64,000 nt of DNA from Roseiarcus sp963807735 (lineage in GTDB: Bacteria > Pseudomonadota > Alphaproteobacteria > Rhizobiales > Beijerinckiaceae), in the NCBI GenBank assembly GCA_963807735.1, contig CAWEDI010000034.1:44826-108825 (forward strand), in the 5' to 3' direction. Of the stretch, positions 60,094 to 64,000 are shown piece by piece; position 1 is the stretch's first letter; each line of letters opens with the position of its first letter. The notes below the pieces were generated by a model. It made no database searches. It was not told the origin of the DNA and saw only the letters and a program-made list of their open reading frames with translations. The translations under genes were made by a program, and so were the position numbers.

Positions 60094-60269
60094 GACGCGC
60101 CCCCTGATTTCAGACGGGACTGTCCGACAGATTGGGCGGCGCGACAACGGGGAGGCGCCCGCGATTTTCGTCTGCGGCGGCTTGAGTTCGCCCGGCGGTT
60201 ATGACAGCCTTCGCAAATTGGCGGGAACGCCCCAGTGTATATCGAAAGCAACGCCGCAGGAGGATAGGC

Positions 60270-61829
60270 GTGAGCACGACTTACGGGCTTCACCGCGCGC
60301 TTCAGTTCGATCGAAACGCCGTCGCCACATTGTTCGAGGGGCGCGTCCGCAGTTGGTCGGAGGTCGGCGATCGCGTCGCGCGGCTCGCCGGCGGACTCCG
60401 CGATCTCGGGATTGGCCGCGGCGATCGGGTCGCGATCCTGATGCTGAACCAGGACCGCTATCTTGAGCTCTACCTTGCCATCGCCTGGGCCGGCGCGGTT
60501 GTGGTTCCCCTCAACATTCGCTGGAGCGCTCCCGAAAATCAGGCTTGCCTCGAAGATTGCCGGCCGAAGCTGTTATTCGTCGATTCCGTCTTTGCGAAGA
60601 TGAGCGAGGTCTTGTGCGCGGCGCTGGACGGCCTGCCGCTCGTCTACGCCGACGACGCGCCGCAAGCGCGCCCGGCCGGGGCGCGCGACTACGAGGCGCT
60701 GATCGCAAGCGCGCCGCCGGTCGCCGACGCAGAGGCGCCAGAGACCGATCTCGCCGGCATTTTCTACACCGGCGGCACGACGGGGCGCTCGAAGGGCGTC
60801 ATGCTCAGTCACCGCAATCTATTGGCCAGCGCGCGCAGTTCGCTTGGCGTCTTGAGATCCGATCTGAAGTGTCACCTGCACGCTTTGCCGCTGTTTCATC
60901 TCGCCGGCGTCGGGTCATTCTACGGATCTCTGATGGGCGGCGCCACGAACGCGATCCTTCGGATGTTCACGCCCGATGGCGTCGCGCGCGCCGTCGCGCA
61001 ATACCGCGTTGAAAGCATCACGCTGGTGCCGACGATGATCCAGATGCTGGTCGATCAACCGGGCTTCGCCGAGTTCGATATGAGTTCGCTGCGACGGCTC
61101 ACCTACGGCGCTTCGCCGATCAACGAAGCCTTGCTCGATCGGGCGATGGCGGCGCTGCCCGGCGCGGAGTTCGTCCAGGCCTACGGCATGACCGAGCTTT
61201 CCCCGGTGGCGACTTATCTGGAGCCGAAAGACCACCTGCCGGAAGCGCGCGCCTCGGGCCGTCACCGCTCGGGCGGGCGCGCGGCGCCGATGGTCGAGCT
61301 GCGGATCGTCGATCCCGCCGACGTCCCCGCGCCGCTGCGCCAGGTCGGCGAGATCGTCGCACGCGGCGATGTCGTGATGATGGGCTATTGGGAGCGGCCG
61401 GAGGAAACCCGCGCGGCGATCGTCGACGGCTGGATGCACACGGGCGACGCCGGCTACATGGACGAGAACGGCTACGTCTTCATCGTCGATCGCGTCAAGG
61501 ACATGATCGTCTGCGGCGGCGAGAACGTCTACTCGGCGGAGGTCGAGAATTGCGTGGCGCTGCATCCCGCCGTCGCGCAATGCGCCGTCATCGGCATCCC
61601 CGACGAGCGTTGGGGCGAGGCGGTGCATGCGGTCGTCATGCGCAAGCCCGGCGCCGTGGCGACGGAGGAGGAGATCATCGCGTTCTGCCGCGCCCGCATC
61701 GCGCACTACAAGTGTCCGCGCAGCGTCAAGATTCAGGACGAGATGCTGCCGCTGTCGGGCGCCGGCAAGATCCTGAAGCGCGAATTGCGCAAGCCGTATT
61801 GGGAAGCGAGGAGCCGGCAGGTCAACTGA
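60270..61829 (+). CDS. AMP-forming acyl-CoA synthetase
   Basis: The 519-residue enzyme activates a carboxylic acid with ATP and CoA. The P-loop is FYTGGTTGRSKGVMLSHRN near residue 190, followed by YGMTELSP, HTGDAGYMDENGYVFIVDR and the C-terminal catalytic Lys in SGAGKILKREL. It resembles long- or medium-chain fatty acyl-CoA ligases. I choose the GTG at 60270 because AGGAGG lies six bases before it; a longer open frame begins at 60201. It is divergent from the deaminase gene. Confidence 0.93.
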   Translation: MSTTYGLHRALQFDRNAVATLFEGRVRSWSEVGDRVARLAGGLRDLGIGRGDRVAILMLNQDRYLELYLAIAWAGAVVVPLNIRWSAPENQACLEDCRPKLLFVDSVFAKMSEVLCAALDGLPLVYADDAPQARPAGARDYEALIASAPPVADAEAPETDLAGIFYTGGTTGRSKGVMLSHRNLLASARSSLGVLRSDLKCHLHALPLFHLAGVGSFYGSLMGGATNAILRMFTPDGVARAVAQYRVESITLVPTMIQMLVDQPGFAEFDMSSLRRLTYGASPINEALLDRAMAALPGAEFVQAYGMTELSPVATYLEPKDHLPEARASGRHRSGGRAAPMVELRIVDPADVPAPLRQVGEIVARGDVVMMGYWERPEETRAAIVDGWMHTGDAGYMDENGYVFIVDRVKDMIVCGGENVYSAEVENCVALHPAVAQCAVIGIPDERWGEAVHAVVMRKPGAVATEEEIIAFCRARIAHYKCPRSVKIQDEMLPLSGAGKILKRELRKPYWEARSRQVN

Positions 61830-62219
61830 GCCTGCCACCCAGGCCGTATGTTAGTTGGAAGCTGGAGGCGCTTCGCCCCGCTGCCGCCACCTCGTCGATC
61901 CGTGGAAAGCCAGCGGCCGAAGCCGAACGCTTGGAGCCCCTTCGCGAACGTCGCAATTGGGCGGAGAGCGGCCTTTCCAAACCAGGGTTTTGCAACTGAA
62001 TTTTGTGCGTAATACAAGCAAATATAAAATGCGTTAACATGATATTCGTTGAGTTATGTAAAGCAATCGGTAAGTGATTGGCGACGACGGTCTTAAATCT
62101 AGACGGATATGCGAAAATATAATCCAACAACTCAATCTCTGTGGCTCCGACATTTGCGCCTGATTTTTGTGACATGTAACCCATTGAAATCGCGATGAAT
62201 GGAATTTGGCGCAAAATTC
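61830..62219. other. AT-rich spacer beside the IS1182-type element
   Basis: These 390 bp between the acyl-CoA synthetase stop and the left inverted repeat become clearly AT-rich after 61990. The region reads on the minus strand as a possible peptide including ATEIELLDYIFAYPSRF, but there is no family match, ribosome site or conserved end, so no gene is called. It may be remnant accessory DNA. Confidence 0.45.
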
Positions 62220-62324
62220 ATGCAGACCGTGCGAAAACTTGGCCGCTATTGGCTGTGGACGGCGCTTGGGGCAAATATAGCGCGTTTCGGGCGGCATTGC
62301 CGGATTTGGGCTTCGTGAGGCCGC

Positions 62325-62345
62325 CGGCCGCTCCCGGAGCGGCCG
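62325..62345. other. Strong GC hairpin downstream of the transposase
   Basis: CGGCCGCTC and GAGCGGCCG form a nine-pair stem with a three-base loop, 43 bp after the transposase stop. No T-run follows on either strand, so it is not a standard intrinsic terminator. It may protect the 3' end or impede impinging transcription. Confidence 0.55.
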
Positions 62346-62387
62346 CCGGGCGTTCCCCGCGCGCCCGACGCTACCTAGAGGCCTTGT

Positions 62388-63821
62388 TCAGGCCGCCACG
62401 GCCGCCGTCATGGCCCCGACGCCAAGGATGTTGAGCGCCCGGCGCATGTTGTAAGCGAGCGCGGTCAGACTGAACTCGCCGCGCACGTTGGTCAGGCCGC
62501 GCATCAGGAACGCGCCTTGATACATCCACTGCTTGATGCTGCCGAATGGATGCTCGACGATCTGACGCCGAAGAGCGAGAATTTCAGGCCGCGCCGTAAG
62601 CCGGGCCGCCATGCGGTCAAGGACAGCTTCATTCCCGAGGCGAGTAATGGTGCGCGTCATCCCGTTGGTGCAGCGCGACCGCAATGGACAGGCTGGACAA
62701 GCTCTGCGATTGCCATAGTCGATCCTTCCCAGGTCGCGCAGCTTGCCGTGACGCAATGGCTTCAATTCCTGGCCGCCCGGACAGCGGTAGACGTCGCGCT
62801 CGGGCAGATATTGGAATTCGTCCTTGCGAAAGAACCCCTCGCGCACGGCGGCCCCGCGCTGCGGTTTGGGGACGTGCGGAATACAGCCCGCTTTCTCGCA
62901 GGCCTCGATGTCCTCGGCCTTGAAGTAGCCCCGGTCAGCGGTGACGTCGATCTTCGTCACCCCGAGAATTTCGCGCGCGGGCGTGGCCGTATCCGTCAAA
63001 AGCCCCATGTCGACGACTTGGTTGGTGACGGCCTGCTCGACGATCAGCTTGTGCTTGGCGTCGACGGCGACCTGGACGTTGTAGCCGACGTCGACCCTCG
63101 TATGCGCCGCCATGGCTCGACTGTCAGGATCGGTCAGCGAAATCTGGTCCTCGCCCGTGCGCTCCAGATGCGCCACCATCGCTTCGCAACGGCTTCGCTT
63201 CTTGCGCAGGGCCTCGATCTTCTCGGCGAGATTTTTCACTCTAGCGCCGCCATGCGTTGCGCCCTCTTCGCTATCGGCGGCGTCGAGCCTTGCGAGGTAG
63301 TCAGCCAGCCGCTCGTCAGCGGCGCGCAGGAATTGGCCAAGCGAGCCGCGCGTGAAATTGCGATCTTTGTTGTTGACGGCCTTGATCCGCGTTCCATCGA
63401 CAGCGAGAAGCTCGCGGCCGTAAAGATCGAGCTTGCGGCATAGCAGCACGAACTGACGGAACACGACGCGAAAGGCCTTGGCGTTGTCGCGTCGGAAGTC
63501 CGCAATCGTCTTGAAATCTGGCTTGAGCCCACGCAGCAACCAGAACACCTCGACGTTGCAGCGGCATTCCCGCTCCAATCTGCGGCTCGAGCGGACGCGA
63601 TTCAGGTATCCGTAGATGTACAGCTTCAGCAGATCGCTCGGCGCAAAGCCCGGCCGCCCTGTCGCCTTGGCCTCGACCCGCTCGAACCCCGCCTCAGTCA
63701 GGTCGAGTCCTTCGACAAACGCGTCGATGAATCGAACCGGATTTTCCGCGTCCACATAATCGTCGACTGCTTCAGGAAGCAAAAGCAGTTGATCGCGAGC
63801 GAAGCCGGAAATGTGCGCCAT
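62388..63821 (-). CDS. IS1182-family transposase
   Basis: The 477-residue DDE transposase has the N-terminal MAHISGFARDQLLLLPEAVD and FVEGLDLTEAGF region, the helical KLYIYGYLNRVRSSRRLERE part, and the first catalytic Asp in ELLAVDGTRIKAVN. The second Asp is in IDVTADRGYFKAEDI, and the Glu is in the C-terminal RRQIVEHPFGSIKQWM (C(1) region). The start at 63821 begins the conserved N-terminus; the open frame to 63926 runs over the terminal repeat. No break is seen, so the enzyme may be active. Confidence 0.92.
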   Translation of the reverse strand: MAHISGFARDQLLLLPEAVDDYVDAENPVRFIDAFVEGLDLTEAGFERVEAKATGRPGFAPSDLLKLYIYGYLNRVRSSRRLERECRCNVEVFWLLRGLKPDFKTIADFRRDNAKAFRVVFRQFVLLCRKLDLYGRELLAVDGTRIKAVNNKDRNFTRGSLGQFLRAADERLADYLARLDAADSEEGATHGGARVKNLAEKIEALRKKRSRCEAMVAHLERTGEDQISLTDPDSRAMAAHTRVDVGYNVQVAVDAKHKLIVEQAVTNQVVDMGLLTDTATPAREILGVTKIDVTADRGYFKAEDIEACEKAGCIPHVPKPQRGAAVREGFFRKDEFQYLPERDVYRCPGGQELKPLRHGKLRDLGRIDYGNRRACPACPLRSRCTNGMTRTITRLGNEAVLDRMAARLTARPEILALRRQIVEHPFGSIKQWMYQGAFLMRGLTNVRGEFSLTALAYNMRRALNILGVGAMTAAVAA

Positions 63822-64000
63822 GCCGGATTTTACCGACACGCTATCGGCAGCGGAATCCCACGTGACCGTTTTCCAACGCCTTTTCGCACGGTCTGCATAG
63901 TATCTGCTCGCGCGGATTTGGGCCAAAAACCGGTGTAGCCTTGATCGGAAATTGGCACGGTTTTTGGTCGCTATTTGATACGGTTTCCGGGCGATTGACT

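Larger units (their letters stand above)
62220..63898. mobile_element. IS1182-family insertion sequence
   Basis: A perfect 18-bp inverted repeat, ATGCAGACCGTGCGAAAA at 62220-62237 and its complement at 63881-63898, brackets one full-length transposase gene on the minus strand. The transposase starts 60 bp inside the right repeat. The immediate flanks do not show an obvious target duplication. Imperfectly similar sequence (GGAATTTGGCGCAAAATTC and CGGATTTGGGCCAAAAACC) lies outside both ends. The element looks intact. Confidence 0.8.

Noticed and set aside
61822..62214. A 130-codon minus-strand frame overlapping the acyl-CoA synthetase end.
   Set aside because: Part of it looks protein-like, but it overlaps a well supported gene and has no supported start or family.

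Overview
The window looks like a chromosomal segment of a high-GC alphaproteobacterium, most likely a member of the Hyphomicrobiales (Rhizobiales). The evidence is the very GC-rich coding sequence with frequent TTG and GTG starts, a MucR/Ros-type regulator, an hfq-hflX pair, a trpGDC cluster, a DUF2189 membrane protein and palindromic repeats of the kind common in rhizobial genomes. The exact genus cannot be fixed from the sequence alone. No rRNA, tRNA or CRISPR array was recognised.

Layout. 1-7.3 kb: the 3' end of an unrecognised gene, a two-domain GT2 glycosyltransferase, a DHA2-type MFS exporter, a small secreted protein, a Stf0 sulfotransferase and a VOC protein. 7.3-12 kb: a REPIN-like repeat, ppc, and an overlapping C5-cytosine methyltransferase-vsr pair. 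12.2-16.6 kb is the accessory patch: a broken IS5-type element with intact ends and target duplication, an AT-rich HAF-repeat exoprotein gene running out of frame into a GC-rich beta-helix exoprotein gene, and a decayed copy of that gene's tail. 16.7-24.1 kb: glk, ubiA, trpGDC, an AIM24-like protein, a 2OG oxygenase and a cupin. 24.4-33.2 kb: moaC-moeA, a frameshifted class III cyclase, a MucR homologue lacking zinc ligands, hfq-hflX and a PLD nuclease. 33.4-38.6 kb: a molybdopterin oxidoreductase, a split chromate transporter, a relic of the oxidoreductase gene and a higBA module flanked by a 16-bp direct repeat. 38.7-50.7 kb: mainly housekeeping genes (GST, TPR protein, ispE, ftsH, sterol-desaturase-like enzyme, FtsX/MacB-type ABC transporter, TesA-like esterase, ispG). 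50.8-52 kb: a second higBA module and paiB. 53.4-56.8 kb: a metal-stress locus, with bufB-bufC-doxX divergent from an ECF sigma factor and its NrsF-type anti-sigma factor. 56.9-61.8 kb: a hydrolase behind a TetR-like operator, an ABM protein, a TauE exporter, an 8-oxoguanine-deaminase-like enzyme and an acyl-CoA synthetase. 62.2-63.9 kb: an IS1182-family element with perfect 18-bp inverted repeats.

How the genes work together. Two MEP isoprenoid genes (ispE, ispG), a ubiquinone-type prenyltransferase, the trpGDC block and molybdenum cofactor genes with a molybdoenzyme are core metabolism. The most coherent specialised system is the divergent sigF/nrsF-bufBCD locus. Both transcription units carry matching TGTAACA-N15/16-CGAA elements, which suggests that one ECF sigma factor drives both. 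The cluster has the DUF692 (MNIO) enzyme, its DUF2063 partner and DoxX, but no adjacent BufA precursor peptide. The sequence therefore shows the modification machinery without its substrate.
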